Source: Pseudoxanthomonas sp. z9 (GTDB taxonomy: Bacteria; Pseudomonadota; Gammaproteobacteria; Xanthomonadales; Xanthomonadaceae). From it: a stretch of 64,000 bases of DNA. Position 1 is the stretch's first letter, and the number at the start of each line of letters is the position of its first letter. Both the position numbers and the translations under genes were made by a program. Positions 30,508-39,154 of the stretch are shown piece after piece. The notes beneath the pieces were generated by a model. That model was not told the origin of the DNA, searched no databases, and saw only the letters and a program-made list of their open reading frames with translations. The stretch covers positions 186,001-250,000 of the forward strand of contig NZ_VFID01000014.1 of NCBI RefSeq assembly GCF_006542425.1, written 5' to 3'.

Positions 30508-31539
30508 TCAGACGGGAAGCGGGCTGCGTTCGGAGAATTGCCCGCGCCAGTAGGGATAGTACGGATACGGCGTTTCGGTCGCGCTCACGGCATCCAGGCG
30601 GGCGATCTGCTCCGGCGTGAGCTGCCAGCCCACCGCCCCGAGGTTCTGCTTCAGCTGCTCTTCGTTGCGCGCGCCGATCAGCACGGTCGACACGGTGGGA
30701 CGCTGCAGCAGCCAATTGATGGCGATCTGCGGGACCGCCTTGCCGGTTTCGGCGGCGATTTCATCGAGCACATCGACGATGCGGTACAGGCGTTCGGGAT
30801 CCACCGCCGGACCGATCGCGGCGGTGTCGTGCAGGCGGCTGGTTTCCGGCAGCGGTTGGCCGCGGCGGATCTTGCCGGTCAGCCGGCCCCAGCCCAGCGG
30901 ACTCCAGACCACCGCGCCAACGCCCTGGTCGATACCCAGCGGCATCAGCTCCCATTCGTAGTCGCGGCCGATCAGCGAGTAGTAGGTCTGGTTGGCGACG
31001 TAGCGGCTCCAGCCGTGGCGCTCGGCGATGCCCAGCGATTTCATCAGCTGCCAGCCGGAGAAGTTGGAGACGCCGAGATAACGCACCTTGCCGGCACGGA
31101 CCAGGTCATCGAGGGTGGAGAGGGTCTCCTCGATCGGCGTCATCGCATCGAAGGCATGCAGTTGCAGCAGATCCAGGTAGTCGGTATCCAGCCGCTTCAG
31201 CGAAGCGTCCACCGCCTTGAGCAGGCGCAGCCGCGAGGTGCCGGCGTCGTTGGCGCCGTCGCCCAGCCGCAGCCCGGTCTTGCTGGACAGGATCACCTGG
31301 TCGCGGCGGCCGCGCAGCGCTTCGCCGAGGATGGATTCGGACGCGCCGTCGGAATAGACATCGGCGGTGTCGAAGAAATTGATGCCGGCCTCGATGGCCA
31401 GATCGATCATCCGGCGCGCCTCGACGACATCGGTATTGCCCCAGGCGCTGAACAGCGGACCCTTGCCGCCGAAGGTGCCGGCGCCGAAACCGAGCGCGGA
31501 GACTTTGAGGCCGGAGCGGCCGAGAAAACGGGTTTCCAT
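30508..31539 (-). CDS. Aldo/keto reductase
   Basis: A 343-residue TIM-barrel NADPH oxidoreductase. The catalytic tetrad can be read as Asp57, Tyr62, Lys87 and His128 (NFFDTADVY, SSKTG, LLQLHAF). The C-terminal cofactor segment TVLIGARNEEQLKQN is present. It reduces aldehydes or ketones of unknown identity. It lies between the MFS transporter and the quinone reductase-like gene on the same strand, suggesting handling of a carbonyl or quinone compound. Confidence 0.94.
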   Translation of the reverse strand: METRFLGRSGLKVSALGFGAGTFGGKGPLFSAWGNTDVVEARRMIDLAIEAGINFFDTADVYSDGASESILGEALRGRRDQVILSSKTGLRLGDGANDAGTSRLRLLKAVDASLKRLDTDYLDLLQLHAFDAMTPIEETLSTLDDLVRAGKVRYLGVSNFSGWQLMKSLGIAERHGWSRYVANQTYYSLIGRDYEWELMPLGIDQGVGAVVWSPLGWGRLTGKIRRGQPLPETSRLHDTAAIGPAVDPERLYRIVDVLDEIAAETGKAVPQIAINWLLQRPTVSTVLIGARNEEQLKQNLGAVGWQLTPEQIARLDAVSATETPYPYYPYWRGQFSERSPLPV

Positions 31540-31584
31540 GGAATGTCCTAGAAAGGAGAAGGGAAGAGAGAGAAAGGACCTACT

Positions 31585-32781
31585 TCAGGCGCACTCGCCG
31601 GCGCGCAGTGCGGCCGGAGTGGCGGCGTCGCGAAGCTGGCGTCGCTCCAGCGCGATGCTCCATAGCGCCACCACGAAGGCCGACAGCGGCACCAGCGCGC
31701 CAATCCAGGTCAGCGCGGACAGGCCGGCGCCGTGGGCGATGACCAGGCCGCCCAGCCAGGCGCCCATCGCATTGCCCAGGTTGAAGGCGCCGATGTTCAG
31801 GCTGGACGCCAGGCTTTGCGCGGCGCCGGCCTTCTGCAACACCCACAGTTGCAGCGGCGAGACCGTGGCGAACGCGGCGGCGCCGAGCAGGCCGGTGAAC
31901 AGCACCATCGCCCAGCGGCTGTGCAGCGCGAAACTCATCAGCCCCATCACCAGCGCCAGCGCGATCAACGTGCCGAGCAACGCCGGTTGCAGGCGGCGAT
32001 CGGCGAAGCGGCCGCCCAGCAGGTTGCCGACAATCATGCCCACGCCGAACACCAGCAGGATGGGGGACACCGCCGCATCGGCGAAGCCGGTGATCTGGGT
32101 GAGCAGCGGCTGGATGTAGGTGTACACGGTGAACATGCCGCCAAAGCCCAGCACCGTCATCAGCAGGCCCAGCAGCACCTGCGGCTGCGCGATCGACTTC
32201 AATTCCTCGCGGAAGGCGATCGGCGCGGCGTCGCCGCGATCGGAGGGCACCAGCGTGGCGATTACCACGGTGGCGATCACGCCGATCGCGGTCACCGCCC
32301 AGAACGTCGCGCGCCAGCCGAACTGCAGGCCCAGCCAGGCGCCGGCGGGCACGCCGAGCAGGGTCGCCACGGTCAGGCCGGTGAACATGATCGAGATCGC
32401 CGACGCCTTGCGATCCTCGGCCACCAGGCCGGTGGCGACCACCGCGCCGACGCCGAAGAACGTCCCGTGCGCCAGCGAGGTGATTACCCGCGCGATCATC
32501 AGCGTGGTGTAGTCCGGCGCGATCGCGCAGGCCAGGTTGCCGAGCGTGAAGATGACCATCAGCGCCACCAGCACCGCCTTGCGCGGCATCCGGCTGGTGG
32601 CTGCGGTCAGCAGCGGCGCCCCGGCGAACACGCCCAGCGCGTAGCCGGAGATCAGCAGGCCGGCGGCGGCGATGGAGACATGCAGGTCGGTGGCGACCTG
32701 CATCAGCAGGCCCATGATGACGAATTCGGTGGTGCCGATGCCGAACGCCCCGGCGGTCAGGGCGTACAGCGCGATCGGCAT
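31585..32781 (-). CDS. MFS transporter, DHA1-type efflux protein
   Basis: A 398-residue protein with about 12 membrane helices in the AraJ/YdhP-like drug:proton antiporter-1 group. It opens with MPIALYALTAGAFGIGTTEFVIMGLL and has the DHA1-type motif GYALGVFAGAPLLTAATSRMPRK-like loop between helices 2 and 3. The frame is open far upstream, but 32781 is the first ATG that starts directly at helix 1. First gene of the operon, divergent from the LysR gene, so probably its target. Confidence 0.92.
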   Translation of the reverse strand: MPIALYALTAGAFGIGTTEFVIMGLLMQVATDLHVSIAAAGLLISGYALGVFAGAPLLTAATSRMPRKAVLVALMVIFTLGNLACAIAPDYTTLMIARVITSLAHGTFFGVGAVVATGLVAEDRKASAISIMFTGLTVATLLGVPAGAWLGLQFGWRATFWAVTAIGVIATVVIATLVPSDRGDAAPIAFREELKSIAQPQVLLGLLMTVLGFGGMFTVYTYIQPLLTQITGFADAAVSPILLVFGVGMIVGNLLGGRFADRRLQPALLGTLIALALVMGLMSFALHSRWAMVLFTGLLGAAAFATVSPLQLWVLQKAGAAQSLASSLNIGAFNLGNAMGAWLGGLVIAHGAGLSALTWIGALVPLSAFVVALWSIALERRQLRDAATPAALRAGECA

Positions 32782-32885
32782 GCGGGAGCGGGGGGCGGCA
32801 GCGGTCACGGGGAAGGGTCCGGTGGAGAAGGTGCGCACTTTGGACCTTCCACAGATTGCGAAAAAGCGCGAATATGTCGAATCAC

Positions 32886-32904
32886 TATCAATGAATATTT
32901 GATA
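32886..32904. promoter_or_regulatory. Inverted repeat at the LysR/MFS divergent promoter
   Basis: TATCAA-N7-TTGATA forms a 6-bp dyad in an AT-rich patch ending 3 bases before the LysR-gene ATG. It has the T-N11-A form typical of LysR binding sites. Its overlap with the translation start suggests autorepression. Binding is inferred. Confidence 0.5.
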
Positions 32905-32907
32905 ATC

Positions 32908-33837
32908 ATGGACCGTGTCGGCGACCTGACCCTGTTCCTGCGCGTGCTGGACCTGGGGTCCATCACTGCGGCGGCGCACAGCCTGGACCTGTCGGTGGCG
33001 GTCGCCAGCCAGCGGCTGAAGCGGCTGGAGCGCGAACTGGGCGTGCGCCTGCTGCACCGGACCACCCGTCGCCTGCACCCCACCCCGGAAGGCGCGGCGC
33101 TGGCCCAGCAGGGCCGGGCGCTGGTGGAGGATCTGGAGTCGCTGGGCGCCGGCCTGCGCGAAGCCGCCACCGAGGTAGCCGGCACCCTGCGGGTGACCCT
33201 GTCGGCAACCTTCGGCCGGCAGTACGTCTCGCCGCTGCTGCCCGCGTTCCTGGCCGGGCATCCGAAACTGCGGATGGCGGTGCACCTGAGCGATCAGGTG
33301 GTGGACCTGGTGAGCGAGGGCTTCGACCTGGCGATCCGCATCGGCGCGCTCGAGGACTCGGGACTGGTCGCGCGCCGCATCGCGCCCAACCGGCGGCTGC
33401 TGTGCGCCTCGCCGGACTACCTGCGGCGACGCGGTCGCCCGTTGCATCCGGAGCAACTGGCCCGGCACGAATGCCTGCTGCTGGTCGGCAGCCAGGGCCG
33501 GCAGGATCTCTGGCGGTTGCAGGACCCGCAGGGCAAGGAGGTCGCGGTGCGGGTGAACGGACGCTACGAAAGCAATTTCGGCGAATTGCTGCGCGACGCC
33601 GCGGTCGCGGGCGAGGGCATCGCCGTGCATTCCCTCTGGCACGTGGCCGACGACCTGCGCGCCGGCCGGCTGGAAGTCGTGTTGCCGATGTACCCGCCGG
33701 CCACCACCGCGATCAGCGCGGTGATGCCGCAGCGGCGGCTGGTGCCGCCGCGGGTGCGCGCGTTCATCGACCTGCTGGCCGCGCGATTCGGCGAGAACCC
33801 GCCGTGGGAGCAGGGACTTCCTGCGCTGGCAGGGTGA
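32908..33837 (+). CDS. LysR-family transcriptional regulator
   Basis: A 309-residue regulator. The N-terminal winged helix (LTLFLRVLDLGSITAAAHSL, then LLHRTTRRLHPTPEG) is followed by a periplasmic-binding-protein-like effector domain (LRVTLSATFGRQYVSPLLPAFL). It belongs to the CrgA/DmlR-like group that often controls divergent transporters or oxidoreductases. The MFS-AKR-QOR-LysE operon starts 126 bases away on the other strand. The ATG at 32908 begins the family N-terminus, although no ribosome site is visible. Confidence 0.93.
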   Translation: MDRVGDLTLFLRVLDLGSITAAAHSLDLSVAVASQRLKRLERELGVRLLHRTTRRLHPTPEGAALAQQGRALVEDLESLGAGLREAATEVAGTLRVTLSATFGRQYVSPLLPAFLAGHPKLRMAVHLSDQVVDLVSEGFDLAIRIGALEDSGLVARRIAPNRRLLCASPDYLRRRGRPLHPEQLARHECLLLVGSQGRQDLWRLQDPQGKEVAVRVNGRYESNFGELLRDAAVAGEGIAVHSLWHVADDLRAGRLEVVLPMYPPATTAISAVMPQRRLVPPRVRAFIDLLAARFGENPPWEQGLPALAG

Positions 33838-33870
33838 GCGGAAGGCTCGCGCGCATCGTCCGGCTGCGGC

Positions 33871-34680
33871 TCAGGTCCAGGTATCGAAGGCAAAGGCGTC
33901 CAGCGCCAGGCCCGCCATCTCCACGTCGCGATGCAGCAGCCTGCCGTGCGCGCCGTCGCCACCCGCGCCGAGGGCGACATACAGCGGATAGAGGTGTTCC
34001 TGGGTCGGGTGGTTGCGCAATGCCTCGGGCAGCGCACGCCAGTCCAGCGCGCCGGCGGTGTCTCCGGCTTCCAGTTTCGCGCGCAGGGCATCGGTGAACG
34101 CGGCGACCCACGGGAACTCGGCGGCGTCGGGGTTGCGCCAGTCCAGCGCGCGCAGGTTGTGCGAGAACCCACCGGAGCCGACCACCAGCACGCCGTCGGC
34201 ACGAAGCGGCGCGAGCGCGCGACCGACCCGATAGTGTTCCTCGGCGTCGCCATCCGGATTCACCGACAGCGCGACGACCGGAATGTCCGCCTGCGGATAC
34301 ATCCGTCGCAACGGCACCCAGACGCCATGATCGATGCCGTGCCGGTCGTCCTGGCGGGCTTCGATGCCGGCTTCGCGCAGCAATTCGAAGACCGTGCCGG
34401 CCAGCGACGGCGAGCCCTGCGCCGGATAGCGGATCTCGTACAGCGGCGCGGGAAAGCCGCCGAAGTCGTGGATGGTGCGGGGCGCGCCGGTGGCGGTGAT
34501 GGTCGGAACCGCCGCCATGAAATGCGCCGACGCCACCACGATGGCGCGCGGGCGCGGCAGCAGGTCACCGAGTCGATCCAGGAACCGGCCGGTGGGCGAG
34601 TCCTCGACCGCCAGCATCGGTGAACCATGGGAAAGGAAGACGGCGGGGAGCGCGGCGGGAGTGTCCATGCCGTGCAGCAT
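33871..34680 (-). CDS. ygiD: LigB-type extradiol dioxygenase (4,5-DOPA dioxygenase, YgiD-like)
   Basis: A 269-residue non-haem metal dioxygenase of the LigB superfamily. Conserved histidines occur in FLSHGSPM near the N-terminus, HDFGGFP, RHGIDHGVWVPL and GSGGFSHNLRAL. E. coli YgiD cleaves L-DOPA at the 4,5 position in vitro, but the natural substrate is unclear. GGAG supports the ATG at 34680; an alternative ATG at 34668 removes four residues. Convergent with the LysR gene and divergent from prpD. Confidence 0.87.
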   Translation of the reverse strand: MLHGMDTPAALPAVFLSHGSPMLAVEDSPTGRFLDRLGDLLPRPRAIVVASAHFMAAVPTITATGAPRTIHDFGGFPAPLYEIRYPAQGSPSLAGTVFELLREAGIEARQDDRHGIDHGVWVPLRRMYPQADIPVVALSVNPDGDAEEHYRVGRALAPLRADGVLVVGSGGFSHNLRALDWRNPDAAEFPWVAAFTDALRAKLEAGDTAGALDWRALPEALRNHPTQEHLYPLYVALGAGGDGAHGRLLHRDVEMAGLALDAFAFDTWT

Positions 34681-34808
34681 GTGCCTGCTCCGGGCCCGCG
34701 CCAATAGACGGCTGCAGACCGATGTGTTGCGGCGCCGGAACGCCCTGCGAAGCGGGCGCGGAATCGGGTTCTGGCAAGATGGCGATGCCCTCAATCCAAG
34801 GAGGCCCC

Positions 34809-36260
34809 ATGAGCCAGGATGATCTGCGTTCGGCGCGTCGCCCGGATCCCGATCCGCCGATGGTCCAGGTGGCCGACTACGTCGTCGACCATCGCATCGA
34901 CTCGGTCGAGGCCTACGACACCGCGCGCTGGGTGCTGCTGGATTCGCTGGCCTGCGCGATGCTGGCCACGGAGTTTCCCGAGTGTGCCCGCCATCTGGGC
35001 CCGGTGGTGCCGGGCGCGGAAATGGCCGGCGGGGTCCGGATACCGGGGACGGTCCATGAACTGGATCCCGTCCAGGCGGCATTCGCCATCGGCACCCAGA
35101 TCCGCTGGCTGGATTTCAACGACACCTGGCTGGCCGCCGAGTGGGGGCATCCCTCCGACAACCTGGGCGCGCTGTTGGCGCTGGGGGACTACCTGAGCCG
35201 GCAGGCGCGCCGCGAAGGCCGCGCGCCGATGACGGTACGCGAACTGCTGGGCCATGCCATCAAGGCCCACGAGATCCAGGGCGGCTATGCGCTGCTCAAC
35301 GCCTTCAACCGGGTCGGCCTGGACCACGTCATCCTGGTCCGGCTGGCCTCCACCGCGGTGGCGACCCACATGCTCGGCGGCACCCGCGCGCAGATCATCA
35401 ACGCGATTTCCAACAGCTGGATCGACAATGGCGCCTTGCGCGCCTATCGCCACGCGCCCAACACCGGCCCGCGCAAGAGCTGGGCGGCGGGCGACGCCTG
35501 CCGCCGCGCGGTGACCCACGCCTTGAACGCGGTGAAAGGCGAAACCGGCTACCCCAGCGCACTGAGCGCTCCGGTCTGGGGCTTCTACGACGTGGCTTTC
35601 GGCGGCCAGCCCTTCCGCTTCGAACGGCCCTTCGGCAGCTACGTGATGGAGAACATCCTGTTCAAGATCAGCCATCCCGCCGAGTTCCACGCACAGACCG
35701 CGGTCGAATGCGCCCTGCGCCTGCATCCGCAGGTGGCGCCCCGCCTGGACCAGGTGGAGCGCGTGGTGATCGAGACCCAGCAGGCGGGCCAGCGCATCAT
35801 CGACAAGACCGGCCCCCTGGCCAACTACGCTGACCGGGATCATTGCCTGCAGTACATGGTGGCGGTGCCATTGATTTTCGGGCAACTGGAAGCCGGGGAT
35901 TACAGCGACGCCCGTGCCGCCGACCCGCGCATCGATTGGCTGCGCAAGTTGATGATTGTCAATGAGAATCCGGATTTCACCCGCGACTATCTGGATCCCG
36001 GCAAGCGCTTCATCGGCAACGCGGTGCAGGTATTTTTCAGCGACGGAAGCCGGACGGAGCGGATCGCGATCGATTACCCTGTCGGCCACCGGCGTCGGCG
36101 GCAGGAGGGCATGCCGCTGCTGATGGCCAAATGCGAGGCGGCCCTGAGGGGGCGCCTGCCGGAGGAGCAGGTCGACCGCCTGATGGCGCTGGCAAGGACC
36201 CCGGAACGCCTGGATGCGCTGGCCATGGACGAGTTGATGGCGTTGTGCCGGGCCGCATGA
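34809..36260 (+). CDS. prpD: 2-Methylcitrate dehydratase PrpD (MmgE/PrpD family)
   Basis: A 483-residue protein, the same length as E. coli PrpD. It dehydrates 2-methylcitrate to cis-2-methylaconitate without an Fe-S cluster. Family segments include IGTQIRWLDFNDTWLAAEWGHPSDN near 96, HEIQGGYALLNAFNRVGLDH near 153, and SHPAEFHAQTAVECAL near 290. AAGGAGG lies 4 bases before the ATG at 34809. The gene stands alone, about 15 kb from the prpBC-acnD-prpF operon, which already encodes the alternative AcnD/PrpF route. Confidence 0.95.
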   Translation: MSQDDLRSARRPDPDPPMVQVADYVVDHRIDSVEAYDTARWVLLDSLACAMLATEFPECARHLGPVVPGAEMAGGVRIPGTVHELDPVQAAFAIGTQIRWLDFNDTWLAAEWGHPSDNLGALLALGDYLSRQARREGRAPMTVRELLGHAIKAHEIQGGYALLNAFNRVGLDHVILVRLASTAVATHMLGGTRAQIINAISNSWIDNGALRAYRHAPNTGPRKSWAAGDACRRAVTHALNAVKGETGYPSALSAPVWGFYDVAFGGQPFRFERPFGSYVMENILFKISHPAEFHAQTAVECALRLHPQVAPRLDQVERVVIETQQAGQRIIDKTGPLANYADRDHCLQYMVAVPLIFGQLEAGDYSDARAADPRIDWLRKLMIVNENPDFTRDYLDPGKRFIGNAVQVFFSDGSRTERIAIDYPVGHRRRRQEGMPLLMAKCEAALRGRLPEEQVDRLMALARTPERLDALAMDELMALCRAA

Positions 36261-36461
36261 ATTGCCGGCACGGACGAGACAATTTCCTTGGCCGGGTGGA
36301 CTTGTTATGGTACCGTTAACGCTGTCTTCACTTCCTCCCGCATAATCTGTTCAGGATGGCGAGCGTGACGGCCGTCCGCACAACCATAAGAAAGCTGGAA
36401 AAAACGCGAGTTTAAGTACGTCGGTTTTTCTACAACTGCTGATTTAGACAAGGAGCTGCAA

Positions 36462-37553
36462 ATGAACAAGAAACTGCTTTGTGCCGCGCTGCTGAGCGGT
36501 CTGAGCCTGGCGCAGGCTGCTTCCGCCCAGGAGTTCGACGACCGTTGGTACCTGACCGGTTCCGCCGGCATCAACGTCCAGGACAACGACCGCAACACCG
36601 ACGACGCCCCGTTCGGTGCCATCGGTCTGGGCAAGTTCATCAGCCCGAACTGGTCGCTGGATGGCGAAATCAACTACCAGAACACCCAGTTCGAAAAGAA
36701 CGTCAACCTGAACTGGAGCCAGTACGGCATCTCGCTGGATCTGCGCCGCCACTTCTGGCTGTCGGACCGCAACTGGCATCCGTACCTGCTGGCCGGCCTT
36801 GGCCTGCAGCGTTCGGAAGAAGAGTTCGACGCGTTCCCGAACGCGAACTCGCCGGGTGAGCGCAAGGACAACAACTTCGCCGCCAAGCTGGGTGGTGGTA
36901 TCCAGGCCAAGCTGGGCCGCGTCGGCGTCCGCACCGAACTCGCCTACCGCATCGATTTCGACGACCAGGCCATCGGCCCGTCGTACGACGGTTCCATCGA
37001 TGATGGCGACGACTTCGCTGACCTGCTGGCTTCGGTCGGCATCATCATCCCGCTGGGCCCGGAAGCCGCTCCGCCGGCTCCCCCGGCTCCGGCACCGGCT
37101 CCGAGCTGCGCCGACCTGGATGACGACGGCGACGGCGTCAACAACTGCGACGACAAGTGCCCCGGTTCGCAGGCTGGCCAGACCATCGGTCCGGACGGCT
37201 GCCCGGTCCCGGTTTCGATCGACCTGAAGGGCGTGAACTTCGACTTCGACAAGTCGGTGCTGCGTCCGGACGCGGTCGCCATCCTGGGCGAAGCCGTCGA
37301 AATCCTGAAGCGCTACCCCGACCTGAAGGTCGAAGTCGCCGGTCACACCGACTCCGTCGGTACCGACGCCTACAACCAGGGTCTGTCGGAGCGTCGCGCC
37401 AAGGCCGTGTACGAGTACCTGACCAGCAATGGTGTTGACGCTTCGCGTCTGATTGGCCCGAACGGTTACGGCGAGAGCCGTCCGATCGACACCAACGACA
37501 CCAAGGAAGGCCGTGCGCGCAACCGTCGTACGGAACTGAACGTCCAGAACTAA
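36462..37553 (+). CDS. OmpA-family outer membrane protein (OprF-like)
   Basis: A 363-residue outer membrane protein. A signal peptide ends near residue 22 (AQAASA|QEF). An N-terminal eight-strand-type beta barrel follows, then a Pro/Ala linker near 205-212. A Cys/Asp-rich thrombospondin-3-like segment (DLDDDGDGVNNCDDKC) may bind calcium. The C-terminal peptidoglycan-binding OmpA domain has VEVAGHTDSVGTDAYNQGLS and RARNRRTELN. CAAGGAG precedes the ATG. It is probably strongly expressed, having its own long leader and a strong terminator. Confidence 0.95.
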   Translation: MNKKLLCAALLSGLSLAQAASAQEFDDRWYLTGSAGINVQDNDRNTDDAPFGAIGLGKFISPNWSLDGEINYQNTQFEKNVNLNWSQYGISLDLRRHFWLSDRNWHPYLLAGLGLQRSEEEFDAFPNANSPGERKDNNFAAKLGGGIQAKLGRVGVRTELAYRIDFDDQAIGPSYDGSIDDGDDFADLLASVGIIIPLGPEAAPPAPPAPAPAPSCADLDDDGDGVNNCDDKCPGSQAGQTIGPDGCPVPVSIDLKGVNFDFDKSVLRPDAVAILGEAVEILKRYPDLKVEVAGHTDSVGTDAYNQGLSERRAKAVYEYLTSNGVDASRLIGPNGYGESRPIDTNDTKEGRARNRRTELNVQN

Positions 37554-37578
37554 TCGGACGTCGCTTCCCGCAACACCC

Positions 37579-37609
37579 AAAGCCCGGCCTTGTGCCGGGC
37601 TTTGTTTTT
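37579..37609 (+). terminator. Intrinsic terminator after the OmpA-family gene
   Basis: Ten-bp arms (AAAGCCCGGC/GCCGGGCTTT) around a 5-base loop are followed by GTTTTT, 25 bases past the stop codon. Confidence 0.95.
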
Positions 37610-37767
37610 GCATCGCCGGCAGCCCCGCCAGCGAGCTCTTCCGCCGCCTCATTCGTGCGCACAGCCACAGAAGCGTCAACCACTTGGCGGAAACAGGTGA
37701 GGCTTTTCTTGATATCGCGAACTCCGCTTCTTACACTGCGGATTCGTTCGATAGCCGGGATATCCGC

Positions 37768-38268
37768 ATGCGCCATCTTCTCCTTGCCGGCCTGGCCGGC
37801 CTTGTCGCCATCCCCGCTGCGAACGCCGCCCAGAACTGCAGTGGCAGCCTGGTCCAGCCCCCGCTGCCGGTGCGTGCCACGGTGCTGGAACCGGTGGCGT
37901 CCGAATTCACGCCCACGGTGTCGCAACTGGGCGCGCCCAGCGGCGTGCTGACCCAGGCGCTGGATGAAGCGCTGTCGGTGGATCGCGTTCTGATGCGTCT
38001 GCGCATCGAGGGTTGCCAGAACGTGGCCAAGGCCATGCCCGCGCTGCCCGCGGCGGCCAACGCGAACGACCCCTCGGCCTACAAGCCGAAGACCCAGTAC
38101 GACAACACGCCGTGGCGCTTCGACATGAACCAGAACGGCAAGCGGATGACCGCCGAGGAATTCGACGCCTGGATGAAGGCACGCGGCGTGCGCGTGGCCA
38201 AGGGTGCCGGCGCCGCCGCTCCCGCGCCAGCGGCACCGGCCGCACCCGCGCCCGAAGCCAAGAAGTAA
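37768..38268 (+). CDS. Hypothetical periplasmic protein with Ala/Pro-rich tail
   Basis: A 166-residue protein that I do not recognise. A signal peptide is evident (MRHLLLAGLAGLVAIPAANA, cleavage near 20). The mature part has two cysteines that could pair (QNCSGSL and IEGCQNV). A segment NPWRFDMNQNGKRMTAEEFDAWM-like (TPWRFDMNQNG) resembles an EF-hand-type loop. The C-terminus is an Ala/Pro-rich tail ending in Lys. The ATG at 37768 gives the signal peptide. It lies 23 bases upstream of the pseudouridine synthase gene. Confidence 0.75.
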   Translation: MRHLLLAGLAGLVAIPAANAAQNCSGSLVQPPLPVRATVLEPVASEFTPTVSQLGAPSGVLTQALDEALSVDRVLMRLRIEGCQNVAKAMPALPAAANANDPSAYKPKTQYDNTPWRFDMNQNGKRMTAEEFDAWMKARGVRVAKGAGAAAPAPAAPAAPAPEAKK

Positions 38269-38291
38269 TCCCCACCTGCGCAGCGGCGGCC

Positions 38292-39080
38292 ATGGCCCGG
38301 CATGACCATGGCGCCCGCGCGCGTCCACGCAATGCAGCGAACGGGCCGGTTGCCGGCGGTCGCGCCACGCAGCCGCGCCATGGGTTGGCGCGCGTCCTTT
38401 CCAAGCTCGGCATCTGTTCCCGCAGTGAAGCCACCCGCTGGGTCCTGGCCGGGCGCGTCGCCGTCGACGGTCGGATTGCGCGGGATCCCGAATTCCCGAT
38501 CCTCCAGGACAGGCACCGCCTCAGCGTCGATGGCGTGCCCGTCGGTGCCGGCGAGCGTTTCTATCTCATGCTCAACAAGCCACGGGGGCTGCTGACCACC
38601 GCCAGCGACGAGCAGGGACGCGATACCGTTTACCGCTGCTTCGATGGCGCGGGACTGCCCTGGATCGCCCCGGTCGGGCGGCTGGACAAGGCCAGCGAAG
38701 GCCTGCTGTTGTTCTCCAACGATCCCCAATGGGCTGCCGCCATTACCGATCCCGCGCACGGGCTCGACAAGACCTACCACGTCCAGATCAATCGCATTCC
38801 GGGCGATGCACTGCTGGAGAACCTTCGGAGCGGCGTCGTCGCGGGCGATGAAGTCCTGCGGGCCAAATCGGCGGTGCTGCTGCGCGCCGGTGAAAAGAAC
38901 GCGTGGCTGGAAATTCAACTGGATGAAGGCCGCAACCGGCAGATCCGGCGCCTGCTGGAAGCGTTCGACATCCAGGTATTGCGTTTGCTCAGGGTCGCGA
39001 TCGGCCCGTTGGCGCTTGGCGATCTGGCGAAGGGGGCATGGCGCCCCCTCACCACCGACGAAGTCGCAGCCCTTTCGTAG
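38292..39080 (+). CDS. RsuA-family rRNA pseudouridine synthase
   Basis: A 262-residue enzyme converting a uridine in rRNA to pseudouridine. An S4 RNA-binding domain (LARVLSKLGICSRSEATRWVL) is followed by the catalytic domain with GRLDKASEGLLLFSND, where the Asp is the catalytic residue. NRQIRRLLEAF closes the fold. The basic 30-residue N-terminal extension is unusual. RluB, RluE or RluF specificity cannot be settled by eye. The stop codon TAG is the TAG of a GTAG palindromic repeat. Confidence 0.9.
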   Translation: MARHDHGARARPRNAANGPVAGGRATQPRHGLARVLSKLGICSRSEATRWVLAGRVAVDGRIARDPEFPILQDRHRLSVDGVPVGAGERFYLMLNKPRGLLTTASDEQGRDTVYRCFDGAGLPWIAPVGRLDKASEGLLLFSNDPQWAAAITDPAHGLDKTYHVQINRIPGDALLENLRSGVVAGDEVLRAKSAVLLRAGEKNAWLEIQLDEGRNRQIRRLLEAFDIQVLRLLRVAIGPLALGDLAKGAWRPLTTDEVAALS

Positions 39081-39100
39081 AGCGGAGCTTGTGCTCCGCT
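39077..39100 (+). repeat. GTAG-headed palindromic repeat (REP-like), copy 1
   Basis: GTAG is followed by 8-bp arms AGCGGAGC/GCTCCGCT around a TTGT loop. The TAG of the GTAG head is the stop codon of the pseudouridine synthase gene. A near-identical copy, reversed, is at 57144. The form matches GTAG-headed REPs (SMAG type) described in Stenotrophomonas, whose spread is linked to RAYT transposases. Confidence 0.85.
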
Positions 39101-39154
39101 GTCATCAGGAAGGTTTCGGCCCAGCATGGTCCGCTGTTCCTGGCGGCGGCCGCC

